Shown here: positions 1 through 9,578 of the stretch, in pieces | Layout of the letters: every line of letters begins with the position of its first letter | Position numbering within the stretch: position 1 is the first letter of the stretch | Assembly (NCBI GenBank): GCA_963752605.1 | Contig: CAVVYW010000005.1 | Span: forward strand, 992,001 to 1,056,000 | Direction of reading: 5' to 3' | DNA length: 64,000 nucleotides | Source: CAVVYW01 sp963752605 | GTDB lineage: Bacteria; Actinomycetota; Thermoleophilia; Solirubrobacterales; 70-9 | Program-made: the position numbers and the translations under genes | Notes under the pieces: model-generated | Told to the model about the DNA's origin: nothing | Database searches by the model: none | Seen by the model: only the letters and a program-made list of their open reading frames with translations

Positions 1-230
1 CCTCCTTCACCGCGGGCTTGCCGCCGTACGCGACCGAGATCGCCTCGGTCCTCATCCGCTCGCGTCACCTTGCCGCGGCGGCCGTCGCGCCTGCGCGGCG
101 CACTGAGCAGCCCGGAGGCCGCCGACTTCGCGGCCTGCGCGACGCCACCCTGCTTCGGCGGCGCGACCGTGGTCGGCTCATCATCTACGACGATGCGGCG
201 GACGGGCGGGGGCGACTTCAGCGGGCCCAT
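1..230 (-). CDS. pstB: Phosphate ABC transporter ATPase PstB, N-terminal part, cut by window edge and frame-broken
   Basis: An ATG at 230 overlaps the pstA stop by 13 nt and opens a frame rich in Ala, Lys and Pro, comparable to the N-terminal extension of the complete PstB at 5578-6477. Further on, the recognisable PstB start (AISVAYGGKPAVKE) is in another frame, readable from an ATG at 55. Going from one frame to the other needs one base to be skipped near 56-75, so a one-base insertion is likely. Alternatively translation starts at 55 and the upstream frame is a shadow. The Walker A region lies outside the window. Context (last gene of pstS-C-A-B) supports the ATPase of the Pst importer, on the cytoplasmic face. 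Confidence 0.7.
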   Translation of the reverse strand, partial: MGPLKSPPPVRRIVVDDEPTTVAPPKQGGVAQAAKSAASGLLSAPRRRDGRRGKVTRADEDRGDLGRVRRQARGEG

Positions 231-1231
231 TGATCACCCCTCCTCCGAGACATGAGGTCGACTGCGAAGTTCATGAGGATCACCACTATGAGCAGGATGA
301 ACGCGGCCGCGTAGGCCTGTTCGGGGGCGTTCCCCTCGCCCGAGGGGGAGTTCTGGTAGACGTAGCTGGTGAGGGTGCTGCCCGTCCCCTGCAGGTCGCT
401 GATGATGGGCGTCGTGCCCTGGGGCTCGTTGGTCAGGGTGGCGCCGAGCAGGAGGATGACGATCGCGGTGTCGCCGGCGATCCGTCCCATCCCGAGGGTG
501 GTACCAGTGGCGATCCCCTTGCGCGCCCCGGGCAGCAGCACTCGGCGAATCGTAGAGATCTTGTCCTTGCCGAGCGAGTACGAGGCCTCGCGGACGTGGT
601 TCGGGATCGACTGGAGCGCCTCGCGCGTCGCTCCTACGATCAGCGGCAGGGCGATCAGGGACATCATGATCCCGGCGATGAAGAAGGAGCGGCCGAACAC
701 CGCACCTCCCTCCGCCGTGAAGGACAGGAAGCCGAACTCGCTCTGCGAGAAGATGAGCAGGCCGAAGATCGCGAGCACGATGGTCGGCGTCCCGGCGACG
801 ATCTCGACCCCCGATTCGACCGCTCGCGCCAGACCGGAGGGCCGCCCGTACTCGCTCAGCCACACCGCCGTCGCCACCCCGATCGGGAATGCGATCAGGG
901 TCCCGAGGGCGGTCAGGATCAGGGTGCCGAGGATCGGGTCGAGGTAGCCGCCGCCGGTCCCGGTGACCTCGGTCGTGGAGGCGACCGTCGGGGACTCGAA
1001 GAGCGCGTCGAGCTTCACGTACTGGAAGCCCCGCACCAGCATGTAGAGGACGATCGCGCCCGCGATCGCGCAGAGCAGGATGCCCGCGGTCCAGGCCGCG
1101 GCGACGCCGAGACGATCCAAGATGGACCACGGGACGATCTCCTCGTCGCGGAGCACCGACTTGTCCCGCCGCAGCTTCGGCGGGCGCGGCAGGCTGGGAC
1201 GCCGCAGGCGTCCTGTCGCCCCGCCGCTCAT
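218..1231 (-). CDS. pstA: Phosphate ABC transporter permease PstA
   Basis: 337-residue integral membrane protein, one of the two permease subunits of the high-affinity phosphate importer. A basic N-terminal tail of about 45 residues is followed by a membrane segment (about 50-70), a periplasmic-type loop and a MetI-like permease core. The ABC-coupling loop is visible in EASYSLGKDKISTIRRVLLPGARKGI, where the EA...G signature contacts the ATPase. The ATG overlaps the pstC stop in an ATGA junction, so translation is coupled. The four genes pstS-C-A-B run in order on the minus strand and are probably one transcript under the repeats at 3104-3147. A second PstA is at 6514-7455. Confidence 0.95.
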   Translation of the reverse strand: MSGGATGRLRRPSLPRPPKLRRDKSVLRDEEIVPWSILDRLGVAAAWTAGILLCAIAGAIVLYMLVRGFQYVKLDALFESPTVASTTEVTGTGGGYLDPILGTLILTALGTLIAFPIGVATAVWLSEYGRPSGLARAVESGVEIVAGTPTIVLAIFGLLIFSQSEFGFLSFTAEGGAVFGRSFFIAGIMMSLIALPLIVGATREALQSIPNHVREASYSLGKDKISTIRRVLLPGARKGIATGTTLGMGRIAGDTAIVILLLGATLTNEPQGTTPIISDLQGTGSTLTSYVYQNSPSGEGNAPEQAYAAAFILLIVVILMNFAVDLMSRRRGDQWAR

Positions 1232-2229
1232 ATCGGCGAGAGCGTGTAGCGGCGCAGCGAGCGCCTGATGTACCAGCCGCCGAACGAGAGGAAGGCGGCC
1301 GAGACCAGCAGCACGGCGGAGAACGCGTACATGGTCTCCGCGAGCGGCTCGACCGAGAGGCCCTCCGCGTACTCGACGATGGTCGCGCCGAGCGGACGGG
1401 CCGGCTCGGCGAAGAAGATGAGGCCATCGAACGGATTCGGCGCGAACCCGATCGAGCCGGTCACCATCGCCAGCATGATCGCCTCACCGAGCGCTCGCGC
1501 GGTGGCGAGCACCGCCGCGGCGACGATCGCCGGCCGGGCAGCCCTGACGCTGACGGTCCAGAGCGCCCGCCAGCGATTGATTCCAAGCGAGAGGGCGCCC
1601 TCGCTCCAGCTCGACGGAACCGCCCGCAGGGCGTCGACCACGATCGCGATCATGATCGGCGTGATCATCACGGTGAGGATCACGATCCCCACTCCGATGC
1701 TGGCCCCGCTGAGGGGGATGACCCCCGCGACGGACGCCTTTGAGCTCTCGGTGATCAGGTGCTGGCCCACGAAGGGGACGAGGACGAGAATTCCGATAAG
1801 TCCGTAGATGACCGAGGGCACCGCGGCCAGCAGCCTGACGACCGGCTCGAGCAAGCGGCGGAGCGCCTCGGGCGCGAACTCGACGATGAACATCGCCGAG
1901 AGCAGGGCGATGATCGTGCCGAGCACGACGGCACTGATCGTGATCACCGCGGTGGCCCAGAGGAGCGGCCAGGCGTGGATCGTGTAGACCGGGTTATCGG
2001 CGGGCGAGCGGAAGATCTCCTCGAGTTGCTGGTCCACGCTGCCGCCACCTCCGAACCAGGCGAGCCCGTTCGCGGAGAACGAGGGCCATGCCTTCTCGAA
2101 GACGAAGATCAGCATCCCGGCGATCAACGCCAGGACCACGCACGCCAGCGCGCCGAGCAAAAGCTCGGCGCGCCGGTCTGCGCGGTTCCTCGGTCCCGCC
2201 TTTCGGAGACCGGTGCTCGGTCCGCTCAT
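1228..2229 (-). CDS. pstC: Phosphate ABC transporter permease PstC
   Basis: 333-residue permease partner of PstA. The open frame extends to 2394, but that extra stretch is read through the pstS C-terminus in the wrong frame. The start at 2229 (MSGPSTGLRK) overlaps the pstS stop by one base (TAATG), a classic coupled junction. A membrane segment follows at about residues 20-45, a loop with a Gly-rich patch (WFGGGGSVDQQ), then the MetI-like core. The coupling loop reads EGALSLGINRWRALWTVSV. No defect is seen. It pairs with PstA just downstream. Confidence 0.95.
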   Translation of the reverse strand: MSGPSTGLRKAGPRNRADRRAELLLGALACVVLALIAGMLIFVFEKAWPSFSANGLAWFGGGGSVDQQLEEIFRSPADNPVYTIHAWPLLWATAVITISAVVLGTIIALLSAMFIVEFAPEALRRLLEPVVRLLAAVPSVIYGLIGILVLVPFVGQHLITESSKASVAGVIPLSGASIGVGIVILTVMITPIMIAIVVDALRAVPSSWSEGALSLGINRWRALWTVSVRAARPAIVAAAVLATARALGEAIMLAMVTGSIGFAPNPFDGLIFFAEPARPLGATIVEYAEGLSVEPLAETMYAFSAVLLVSAAFLSFGGWYIRRSLRRYTLSPI

Positions 2230-3044
2230 TAGCGAAGCGGGACCCACTCCGAGCGGATGATGGTGTCCGCCTGCTTGCTCTTCAGGATCCAGGCGATGAA
2301 CTTCTTGACGCCGCCCGTGGGAGCTCCCTGGGTGACGAACCAGAAGTTCCTGGTCCCTCCATACACACCGGAGATCGCGTTCCGCAGGTCGCACGCGACT
2401 CCCTCGTAGCTGACGATGTGCACGCCCGACTGGAACGCCAGCGAGACGTAGCCGATCGCCTGCGGATCACCGGCGACACCCTGCTGCACCAGGCCGTTCG
2501 ACGCCTTGCCGGCGACGTAACCGCCCTGGTTGGTGCCGTCCAGGAACAGCGTCCTGAACGCGTCGTGGGTACCGGAGGTCGGCGCGCGTCCGACCGCGGT
2601 GATCGTTCCGCTGGCCGTCGCCCCGGGAATGCCGGCCCAGGTTCCAGGACCCGTGATGAAGATGGACTTCACCTGGGCCTTGGTGATGTTGGCCAGGCCG
2701 TTCGAGGGGTGGGTGGCGATGCAGAGCGCGTCACGCGAGACCTTGGTGAACACCAGCCCGCCCGGGTCTCCAGTCGCGGGATCGCGAGAGGAGGCTCCGA
2801 TCGAAACGCGGCCCCTGGAGACGTCCGACACGCCGACGTTCGACCCGCCCTGCGAGATCTTGAAGGCGTACTTCTTGCCGTTCTTGGTCTTGATCCAGGC
2901 CCGGGCCAGCTTCGTCTCCAGCGGGAAGACGGAGGTGGACCCGCTGATCGTGATGATCTTCTTCGCCTGCGCGGCCGCCGGCATCGCGGCGATCAGCCCC
3001 AATGCGGCAAACAGCGCCAGCAGGCGAATTCTTCTAGGTGACAC
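2229..3044 (-). CDS. pstS: Phosphate-binding protein PstS (copy 1)
   Basis: 271-residue extracytoplasmic phosphate-binding protein. I chose the GTG at 3044 because a good ribosome site (AAAGGAG, 3050-3056 on the complementary strand) lies 5 nt upstream and because it gives a standard signal peptide (VSPRRIRLLALFAALGL...AAAQA). Upstream in-frame codons have no such support. The mature part begins KKIITISGSTSVFPL, matching the PstS phosphate-loop pattern (GSTSV), and later shows GRAPTSGTHDAF, the second ligand loop. There is no lipobox, so unlike copy 2 at 8440 this one is probably released or held by other means. The tandem 11-bp repeats lie about 60 nt upstream. Confidence 0.93.
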   Translation of the reverse strand: MSPRRIRLLALFAALGLIAAMPAAAQAKKIITISGSTSVFPLETKLARAWIKTKNGKKYAFKISQGGSNVGVSDVSRGRVSIGASSRDPATGDPGGLVFTKVSRDALCIATHPSNGLANITKAQVKSIFITGPGTWAGIPGATASGTITAVGRAPTSGTHDAFRTLFLDGTNQGGYVAGKASNGLVQQGVAGDPQAIGYVSLAFQSGVHIVSYEGVACDLRNAISGVYGGTRNFWFVTQGAPTGGVKKFIAWILKSKQADTIIRSEWVPLR

Positions 3045-3103
3045 AGGCACTCCTTTCGGTCTCTCAAACGAGGACCGCGGCAGTGTGTCGGCGGGGCCCC
3101 CGG

Positions 3104-3147
3104 GCGGTGTGACTAGCCCGTGACCTAGCTGTGAATGCGTTGTAAAC
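3104..3147 (-). promoter_or_regulatory. PHO box: four tandem 11-bp repeats upstream of pstS copy 1
   Basis: Read on the minus strand toward pstS, the segment divides exactly into GTTTACAACGC, ATTCACAGCTA, GGTCACGGGCT and AGTCACACCGC. The 11-nt spacing and the TTYACA-type core match PhoP-type boxes known from actinobacteria (GTTCACC-like direct repeats). Seen directly: the repeats. Inferred: binding by a PhoB/PhoP regulator such as those encoded at 9579-9947 and 10025-10840. Confidence 0.85.
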
Positions 3148-3235
3148 GGGCAATATTGATGACGGTCGATGCGGCAGTTGGCCGCAAATTGCGACAAACC
3201 CGCGCCGGCCAGAGAAGTGGGCCGGCCGGTCGCAG

Positions 3236-3274
3236 ACGAAAAACGGCGGCCGCACCCAGGGCGCGGCCGCCGTT
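3236..3274 (-). terminator. Intrinsic terminator after the 3302-4737 gene
   Basis: On the minus strand a perfect 12-bp stem (AACGGCGGCCGC pairing with GCGGCCGCCGTT) with a 9-nt loop is followed by TTTTCGTC. It sits about 30 nt beyond the stop of the secreted-protein gene and before the PHO boxes of pstS, so it would insulate the pst operon from upstream transcription. Confidence 0.85.
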
Positions 3275-3301
3275 CGCTTAGGAGTGGAGCAGTCTGCGTC
3301 G

Positions 3302-4737
3302 CTACTTCTTCTTGTTGTCCTCCCCCTTGTCGGACTTCTTCTTGCCGGCCTCGCCCGTCTCGGCCTCCTTCAGCACCTTGGCGCAGGCACCCCTGCTATA
3401 GCCGGTGATCGGGAGGAGGAACGGCTCGGAGACGTACGCACCGGTTGTGCTCGTGGCCGGCGTACTCGTGGGCGTCGACCTACCGCCGGGATTGCCGGGG
3501 AACGGAACCTCGCCGAACACCGTCAGCCAGAGCTTCTGCTTGGGCTCGCCCGGCTCCCGCTTGCACGGGTTCTCCGGGACGCCGATCTCGGCGACCAGCC
3601 TGTTCCCCGCGGTGAGCTGACAGAGGTCCTCGAAACTCCTGGAGGACTCCCATCGTCTGCGGGCGTCGGCCCGCAGGCCGCGCTGTTCTGCCGGTTCGTG
3701 ACGCCGCACCCGATGCCGAAGCCGGGGACCGGCCCGGTGCACTGGATCAGCGCCGACTCGGTTCCGCTGACGGCGCCGCTGGGGTTGAACACCTCGGACT
3801 CGAACCCGAAGAAGTCGAGCGGCTTGTTCGAGGTGATCGCGTAGCCGCGAATGTCGGTGTTGCACGAGAACTCGTACTTCATGTCGATGCTGGGCTTGGC
3901 CGGGTCCTTCGACTGGACCTTGCCGTCACAGAACGCCTGGTACAGGTTGTCTCCCGCGGCGGCGGCCTTGGCGGTCTTCTTCTTCTCCGCCTTGGCCTCG
4001 TCCGCGGTGAGCTGGCAGCCCCCGTAGCCCCTCAGCTTGAGCCTGAACGGCTCGGTCGAGAAGGCACCGACGTTGTAGGAGTCGCCCCTGACGGTGAACG
4101 AGCTCACCGGCGGCTCCTCCCCGCCGATCACGAACATCCGGAGCGGCTCGCTGCCGGCCTTGTGCTCGCAGGGGTTGCTCGCCAGGGTGACGTCCTGGGA
4201 GACGATCGCACCGGCTTGGATCAGCTGGAGGCAGAACGGCCCCGTGATGTTGTTGATCGCCGGCGGGTTGTTCATCGGGCCCGCCGCGAGCACCGTGCTC
4301 GAGCGACCGCAGCTGGTCGTGGTGCCGCCATTCGGCCTTGGTCCCGGGGGTCCCTGGACCTGTGTACCGAGGCCGTTACTGGCGATGGCCCGGTCCTTGA
4401 TCCCGCAACCGAAGCCGGACCCGGGGACTGCTCCCTCGCAGTTGAAGTAGGGACTCGCGGTACCCGAGATCAGCGGCGGAGACGAGTAGCTGACGATCTG
4501 CTTGTTGCTGACGACCCCGTATGCCCGCAGGGCCCCGGAGCAGACGAACGACAGCTTCGCCGCCTTCCCCGGGTTGCTCTTCGACTTCGGGATGATCGTG
4601 CCGTCGCAGATCGCGACCGCAGACGCGGTGGGCGCCGATCCCAGATAGACGACGCCGAAGACGCCGACCAGCGAGATGAGAACCGCGATCCGCCGCCTGC
4701 CCCGCCAGCCGCGCCCGGACCGAATTGAGTTGATCAC
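3302..4737 (-). CDS. Secreted two-repeat protein of the phosphate cluster (frame-broken)
   Basis: About 478 residues when both frames are joined. The GTG at 4737 follows a GGAG site and a signal peptide (RRIAVLISLVGVFGVV...TASA). The mature protein has two homologous halves: each starts with a CDG motif, has GTxSP/ESALIQC...GxGxGCGxxxR about 60 residues later, then an NPC and a PF region. The frame changes near 3632-3650, inside the second half; the second frame continues with FEDLCQLTAGNRL and ends in a Lys-rich tail (KKKSDKGEDNKKK). One base seems to be missing there. I do not recognise a named family. Repeats at 4813-4845 suggest phosphate control. It may be a surface protein for phosphate capture; this is inference. 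Confidence 0.75.
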
Positions 4738-4812
4738 TTGAGAGGCTCCTTCACGTTGTTGACCCGCCGAGGCGGTCGGATTGGGGCGGCAGTCTCGTCG
4801 GGAGGAACCCCG

Positions 4813-4845
4813 ATGTTGTTGCGATCTCGTGTACGCGTTGTAAAC
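4813..4845 (-). promoter_or_regulatory. PHO box-like repeats upstream of the secreted repeat protein
   Basis: On the minus strand: GTTTACAACGC, GTACACGAGAT and a weak third unit CGCAACAACAT, each 11 nt. The first unit is identical to the first unit upstream of pstS at 3137-3147. They end about 75 nt before the GTG at 4737, in a gap of 133 nt after phoU. Confidence 0.7.
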
Positions 4846-4870
4846 GCGTTACTGGGAGTGCTGGTGCCGC

Positions 4871-5578
4871 TCAGCCGCTTGCCGGTGCTGGAGCCTCGCC
4901 GGGGTGGGAGGCGTCCTCGAACTCCTGGAAGAGGCCGGTGACGACGAAGGCGACCTGCTCGCCGATGTCGACCGCGTTGTCGCCGACTCGCTCGAGCGCG
5001 CGGGCGACCAGCATCATCGTCATCGCCCACTCGCGGGTGTCGTGGTCCTCGCCCACCTCGACGGCGATCTGGAAGCACTCCTTGTTCAGGTCGTCGATCA
5101 GGTCGTCCTGGCGGACCAGGTCCCTGGCGAGTTGCACGTCTCTTGCCTCGAAGGCTTTCTTCGCCTGCGAGGTCATCGAACGCGCCTGCTTGCCCATCCT
5201 CAGGACCCGCTCCACCATGTCACCGTGCTGCGGCGCATCGTGGCCGGTCAACGGGATCACCTTCGCGATGTTCACGCACTGGTCGCCCATCCGCTCGATG
5301 CTGTGCATCACGTGGAGCAGGGCGGAGATCAGCCGGAGGTCGGTGGCCACCGGCGCCTGGGTCGCCAGCAGGGTGAGGATCTCCTGGTGCACCTCGAGAT
5401 AGCGGCCGTCGATCCGGTCGTCGTCCGCCACCACGATCTGCGAGAGCTCGATGTCCTGATGCTCGACCGCCTCGAGCGTGCGCTCGAGGCTCTGGACCAC
5501 CATGTCCAGGCCCTCCAGCGCCCGCTGCTCGAGGCTCTCCAGCTCCTCCTGGTAGTGGAGCCGGGTGGACTCAGGCAT
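4871..5578 (-). CDS. phoU: Phosphate transport regulator PhoU
   Basis: 235 residues, the usual PhoU length. The protein is all-helical with two PhoU repeats; E/DxxxD-type metal-binding signatures are visible in SIERMGDQCVNIAK and ALERVGDNAVDIGEQ, one per repeat. In known systems PhoU links the Pst transporter to the sensor kinase and dampens the phosphate response. The ATG overlaps the stop of the preceding pstB in an ATGA junction. It is the last gene of the second pst operon; no phoU is seen with the first. Confidence 0.95.
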   Translation of the reverse strand: MPESTRLHYQEELESLEQRALEGLDMVVQSLERTLEAVEHQDIELSQIVVADDDRIDGRYLEVHQEILTLLATQAPVATDLRLISALLHVMHSIERMGDQCVNIAKVIPLTGHDAPQHGDMVERVLRMGKQARSMTSQAKKAFEARDVQLARDLVRQDDLIDDLNKECFQIAVEVGEDHDTREWAMTMMLVARALERVGDNAVDIGEQVAFVVTGLFQEFEDASHPGEAPAPASG

Positions 5579-6477
5579 CAGCCGACCTTCCCGGTGACGT
5601 AGTCCTCGGTGCGTGGATCGGAGGGGTTGGTGAAGATCTTCTCGGTGTCGTCGTACTCGACCAGCTGACCCCAGCGGTTGTCCTCCTCCGCGTCCAGCTC
5701 GACGATCAGGAACGCGGTCTTGTCGGACACGCGCGCCGCCTGCTGCATGTTGTGGGTGACGACGACGATCGAGAACTCCTCCTTCAGTTCCAGCATCAGG
5801 TCCTCGATCTTGCCGGTGGAGATCGGGTCGAGCGCGGAGCATGGTTCGTCCATCAAAATCACGTCGGGATCCACGGCGATGCAGCGGGCGATGCATAGCC
5901 GCTGCTGCTGACCGCCCGACATCCCGTAGGCGTTGCTGTCGAGTCGGCTCTTCACCTCGTCCCAGAGGGCCGACCGCTCCAGTGCGTGCCTGACCCGGTC
6001 CTCCACGTCATCGAGCCCGAGCACCTGCGGGCCGAACGCGATGTTGTCCCGGATCGACTTGGGGAAGGGGTTGGGTTTCTGGAAGACCATCCCGATCCGC
6101 TTGCGGACCTCGACCGGGTCCACCTGCGGTGAGTAGAGGTCGTTGCCGTGGTAGAAGCAGTGGCCCTCGACGGTGGCGGTCGGGATCAAGTCGTTCATCC
6201 GATTGAGGCAGCGGATCAGGGTGCTCTTGCCGCAGCCGGAGGGACCGATCAGGGCGGTGATCTCCTTCTCGGAGATCCCCATGGAGACGTCCTTGACCGC
6301 CGCCTTGCCGGCGTAGGAGACACTCAGGTTCTGCAGGTCGAAGACCGTCGCACCGCTCGTGGACCTCATGGCGCCGTCCCTCTCCGCCACGGTTGAGACG
6401 TCGACTCCGGTACCGACACCCTTGCCGGTCGCCGCTCCCGCCGCCTTCCTTGCCTGTTCAGCCACCTTGTCCAACAC
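5578..6477 (-). CDS. pstB: Phosphate ABC transporter ATPase PstB (copy 2)
   Basis: 299 residues from the GTG at 6477. Visible motifs: Walker [10 protein letters not shown], PstB-typical [12 protein letters not shown] signature [16 protein letters not shown], Walker [13 protein letters not shown] and the H-loop VVTHNMQQA. An Ala/Lys-rich N-terminal extension of about 36 residues precedes a possible alternative start ([12 protein letters not shown]). A similar extension seems to exist on the other PstB at the left edge. The gene lies between pstA and phoU on the same strand, 36 nt after pstA. It powers phosphate import with PstC/PstA. Confidence 0.95.
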   Translation of the reverse strand: MLDKVAEQARKAAGAATGKGVGTGVDVSTVAERDGAMRSTSGATVFDLQNLSVSYAGKAAVKDVSMGISEKEITALIGPSGCGKSTLIRCLNRMNDLIPTATVEGHCFYHGNDLYSPQVDPVEVRKRIGMVFQKPNPFPKSIRDNIAFGPQVLGLDDVEDRVRHALERSALWDEVKSRLDSNAYGMSGGQQQRLCIARCIAVDPDVILMDEPCSALDPISTGKIEDLMLELKEEFSIVVVTHNMQQAARVSDKTAFLIVELDAEEDNRWGQLVEYDDTEKIFTNPSDPRTEDYVTGKVG

Positions 6478-6513
6478 TAACGACCACCGCCTCGATAGAA
6501 GTTTTCAGCTGGG

Positions 6514-7455
6514 TTACCACTGCTGCTCGTATCTGTTCCGCAGCCAGATCGCGAACGAGTTCATCGCCAGCAGGACGACCAGCATCAGGATCACCCCTGC
6601 CGCGGCGACCACCTTGAACTCGTCCTGCGGCCTCAGCGCGTAGTTGTAGATCTGGACCGGCATCGCCGAGTAGCCGCCGGAGAAGGGCTCCGGATCAAAG
6701 GTGACGAAGGTCGCCGCACCGACCAGGAGTAGGGGTGCGGCCTCCCCCAGGGCCCGCGAGATCGCGAGGATGACGCCCGTGGCGATCCCAGGGATGGAGG
6801 CCGGCAGCACCTGCCGGCGGATGGTCTGCCACTGGGTCGCCCCAAGTGCCAGCGACCCCTCCCGGATCGAGGGCGGCACGGCGCGGATCGCCTCCCTCGC
6901 GGCGATGATCACGGTCGGCAGCACGAGCAGGGAGAGCGTGAGCGACCCGGCGACGACGATGAAACCGAGGCTGAGCGGCCCGCGGACGATGAAGGCGAGC
7001 CCCAGGATCCCGTAGATGATCGATGGGACCGCCGCCAGGTTCTGGATGTTGAGCTCGATCAGCCGGTTCCACCACCGGTCCCGGTTCGCGTACTCCTCCA
7101 GATACACCGCAGCGCCGACCCCGATCGGGACGATCAGGATGATCACGCCGGCGATCAGCATGAGGCTGCCCATGATCGCGGGCCGGAAGCCGGCCTCCTC
7201 CGGGTTGATGGTCGAGGGGCCATCGGTGATCAGGTGGAGTCCAAACGCATCCGCCCCCTTGATCGCCGACTGCAGGATGACGGCGGCGAGGCCGAGCAGG
7301 GCGATCCCGACCGCGAGGAGAAGCAGCGCGAAGAAGACGTTCCCTCGGGCCCTGTCGCCGCGAGGCTGCTCGCGGAGCGACGCCTGCACCGTCGCCTGGG
7401 CGCCGGCCGCCGCCAGCCGCGTCCGCTCCGGCATCCCGGGGATGCGGGGGCTCAT
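6514..7455 (-). CDS. pstA: Phosphate ABC transporter permease PstA (copy 2)
   Basis: 313 residues. An N-terminal cytoplasmic tail rich in Arg is followed by about six membrane segments; the ABC-coupling loop reads EGSLALGATQWQTIRRQVLPASIPGI. The ATG overlaps the stop of pstC (ATGA at 7452-7455). It is clearly different in sequence from the PstA at 218-1231, so the two operons are not a recent duplication. Membrane subunit of the second Pst importer. Confidence 0.95.
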   Translation of the reverse strand: MSPRIPGMPERTRLAAAGAQATVQASLREQPRGDRARGNVFFALLLLAVGIALLGLAAVILQSAIKGADAFGLHLITDGPSTINPEEAGFRPAIMGSLMLIAGVIILIVPIGVGAAVYLEEYANRDRWWNRLIELNIQNLAAVPSIIYGILGLAFIVRGPLSLGFIVVAGSLTLSLLVLPTVIIAAREAIRAVPPSIREGSLALGATQWQTIRRQVLPASIPGIATGVILAISRALGEAAPLLLVGAATFVTFDPEPFSGGYSAMPVQIYNYALRPQDEFKVVAAAGVILMLVVLLAMNSFAIWLRNRYEQQW

Positions 7456-8414
7456 TCGTAGACCTCCCTGAAGCGGCGCACGAGGCGAATCGCGACCGCG
7501 TTCATCGCCAGCGTGAGCACGAAGAGCAGGGCGCCCACCGCGAAGATCGTGTCGTAGGTGATGGTCCCGGTCGCGATGTCCCCGGTTGCGGTCTTGCCGA
7601 TGAAGGCGGTCATGGTCAGCACCGAGGCGCCGGGGTCGAAGGTCGCGTTGGGCGTTCCTCCGGCGGCGAGCAGGACGATCATCGTCTCCCCCACCGCCCG
7701 CGAGAGCGCCAGGACGATGGAGGCGACGATTCCCGAGATCGCCGCCGGGAACACGACCCGCGTGGACACCTTCAGCTTCGTCGCGCCCAGCGCGTAGGCG
7801 CCCTCACGCAGGCCGCCGGGGACCGCCTTCATGGAGTCGTCGGAGATCGAGGCGATGATCGGGACGAGCAGCAGGCCGATCCCGAGTCCGGCCGCGAGGG
7901 CAAAGAACGGCGGCGACTTGACCAGGTCCGGGACGACGTCCTGGATCTCAGGGCTGAGGAAGGTGACCGCGAAGAGCCCCAGGGCCACCGTCGGGATGCC
8001 CGCCAGCACCTCGAGCACGGGCTTCACAACGCGACGCACACCGGGCTTCGCGTACTCACTCAGGTAGATCGCGGAGCACAGGCCGATCGGGACGGCGAAG
8101 AGCAGCGCCCACAGGCTGGTGCTCAGGGTCCCGATCACGATCCGGAAGACCCCGAAGCTGGGGTCCGCCTGGGTCGGGGCCCACTCGTCCGTGGAAAAGA
8201 AGTCGCCGAGCGAGACGTCCCCGAAGAAGCCGATCGTGGGCGTCAGCAGCGAGATCACGATCGCGGTGGTGGTTACGACCGAGATCACCGCGCAGCCAGC
8301 GAGCAGCACGAGGATGAGCTTCTCGCCGTAGCGGGAACTCTCGGCCACCAGGGGCCGGGAGGGGTCTTTCCTCCCGAGCGCCCTGGTGGCCGCGATTGAG
8401 TCCCTTGCTTCCAC
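7452..8414 (-). CDS. pstC: Phosphate ABC transporter permease PstC (copy 2)
   Basis: About 320 residues. The open frame begins at 8534, but that part overlaps the pstS coding end; the most likely start is the GTG at 8414 (VEARDSIAATRALG), 25 nt after the pstS stop, although no clear ribosome site is seen. Motifs: membrane segment at about 30-55, coupling loop EGAYALGATKLKVSTRVVFPAAISGI. Ends in the ATGA overlap with pstA. Confidence 0.92.
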   Translation of the reverse strand: MEARDSIAATRALGRKDPSRPLVAESSRYGEKLILVLLAGCAVISVVTTTAIVISLLTPTIGFFGDVSLGDFFSTDEWAPTQADPSFGVFRIVIGTLSTSLWALLFAVPIGLCSAIYLSEYAKPGVRRVVKPVLEVLAGIPTVALGLFAVTFLSPEIQDVVPDLVKSPPFFALAAGLGIGLLLVPIIASISDDSMKAVPGGLREGAYALGATKLKVSTRVVFPAAISGIVASIVLALSRAVGETMIVLLAAGGTPNATFDPGASVLTMTAFIGKTATGDIATGTITYDTIFAVGALLFVLTLAMNAVAIRLVRRFREVYE

Positions 8415-8439
8415 TTCTGGTCTTACGACCTCGGCTGAC

Positions 8440-9441
8440 TCAGCCCGTGGTCGCGGTGCCGCCGGTGTCGGTACCGCCGCCACCACCGCCGATGAGGCTC
8501 TCCAGCTTGTCCTGGGACTCCTGGAGCTGCTCATCGGTCATCGGAATGAACCCGACGCTCTCGGCAACCTCGTTGATGTTGTCGAGGTAGAACTGGAGGA
8601 ACTCGTCAACCGTCTCGTTCTCCAGCGCCGTGGCCGACGGGTAGACGAACAGGGGCCGCGACAGGAAGTAGCTGGCGTCCTGTGCGGTCTCCGGCGACGG
8701 AGCGATGCAGCCGTCTCCGCCATCGATCTCGAGCGCCTTGACGGTGCCCTCGTTCTCCTTGAAGAAGGAGTAGCCGAAGTACCCCATGCCGCCGTCCGCG
8801 CCGGAGACGCCGGTCACGGTGGCGTTGTCGTCCTCGCCGATGTCGTTGACGCCGGCCGTCCTCTGGGCGCCCTCCTCACCGTTGACCTCCTCGGTGAAGA
8901 AGTCGAACGTCCCGGAGTCGGTGCCGGGCGAGTACAGCGCCAGCTCGGCATCGAAGGGCTGATCGAGGCCCTCGACCTGACTCCAGCTGTCGATCGTCGA
9001 CTTCGGTTCCCAGACCGACTTGAGCTGCTCGGTCGTCACGCAGGTCACCGGGTTGTTGGGGTTGACGACGACCGTGAGCGCGTCGTTGGCGACCTGGATC
9101 TCCTCATAGGCGACCCCGCCGCTCTGGCAGGCCTTCTCCTCGTCCGGCTCGATCGGCCGCGACGCGTCGGAGATGTCGGTCTCACCCGCACAGAACTTCT
9201 CGAAGCCACCGCCGGTGCCAGAGGTGCCGACGGTCACCTTCACGTCCGGGTTGTCAGCGTTGAACTCCTCGGCGATCGCCTCGGTCAGTGGCGCCACCGT
9301 GCTCGAGCCGTCGACGCGGATCTCGCCCGACAGATCGCCGCCGCCATCACCGCCGTCATCGTCGTCGTCATCGCCGCACGCGGCGACACCGAAGGCGAGG
9401 ACGCCGGAGGCGGCCAGTACGAACAGCCACTTCTTTGACAT
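8440..9441 (-). CDS. pstS: Phosphate-binding lipoprotein PstS (copy 2)
   Basis: 333 residues. The signal peptide ends in a lipobox (FGVAAC), so Cys is lipidated and the protein is anchored outside the membrane. It is followed by an Asp-rich linker. The ligand loops are visible: DGSSTVAPL near the mature start and [12 protein letters not shown] later. A GGGAG-type ribosome site lies 6-7 nt before the ATG at 9441; a TTG one codon earlier is less likely. The C-terminus is Gly/Thr-rich. It is preceded by four tandem 11-bp repeats at 9503-9546 and heads pstS-C-A-B-phoU. Confidence 0.95.
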   Translation of the reverse strand: MSKKWLFVLAASGVLAFGVAACGDDDDDDGGDGGGDLSGEIRVDGSSTVAPLTEAIAEEFNADNPDVKVTVGTSGTGGGFEKFCAGETDISDASRPIEPDEEKACQSGGVAYEEIQVANDALTVVVNPNNPVTCVTTEQLKSVWEPKSTIDSWSQVEGLDQPFDAELALYSPGTDSGTFDFFTEEVNGEEGAQRTAGVNDIGEDDNATVTGVSGADGGMGYFGYSFFKENEGTVKALEIDGGDGCIAPSPETAQDASYFLSRPLFVYPSATALENETVDEFLQFYLDNINEVAESVGFIPMTDEQLQESQDKLESLIGGGGGGTDTGGTATTG

Positions 9442-9502
9442 CAAGTCGCTCCCTTGTCTCGTTGGAGTTGGTCGCGGCGCAGGCTTTCAGCGCACCGCGC
9501 GG

Positions 9503-9546
9503 ATCTTGTTACCCGGCTGTGGTGCCGTTGTGAAAAGGATGTAAAC
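9503..9546 (-). promoter_or_regulatory. PHO box: four tandem 11-bp repeats upstream of pstS copy 2
   Basis: On the minus strand the 44-bp segment is GTTTACATCCT, TTTCACAACGG, CACCACAGCCG, GGTAACAAGAT. Same unit length, number and orientation relative to the gene as at 3104-3147. It ends about 62 nt before the pstS ATG. Confidence 0.85.
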
Positions 9547-9578
9547 GGACCCTGGGCCGGAGGAACAGCGGCCCGCTC

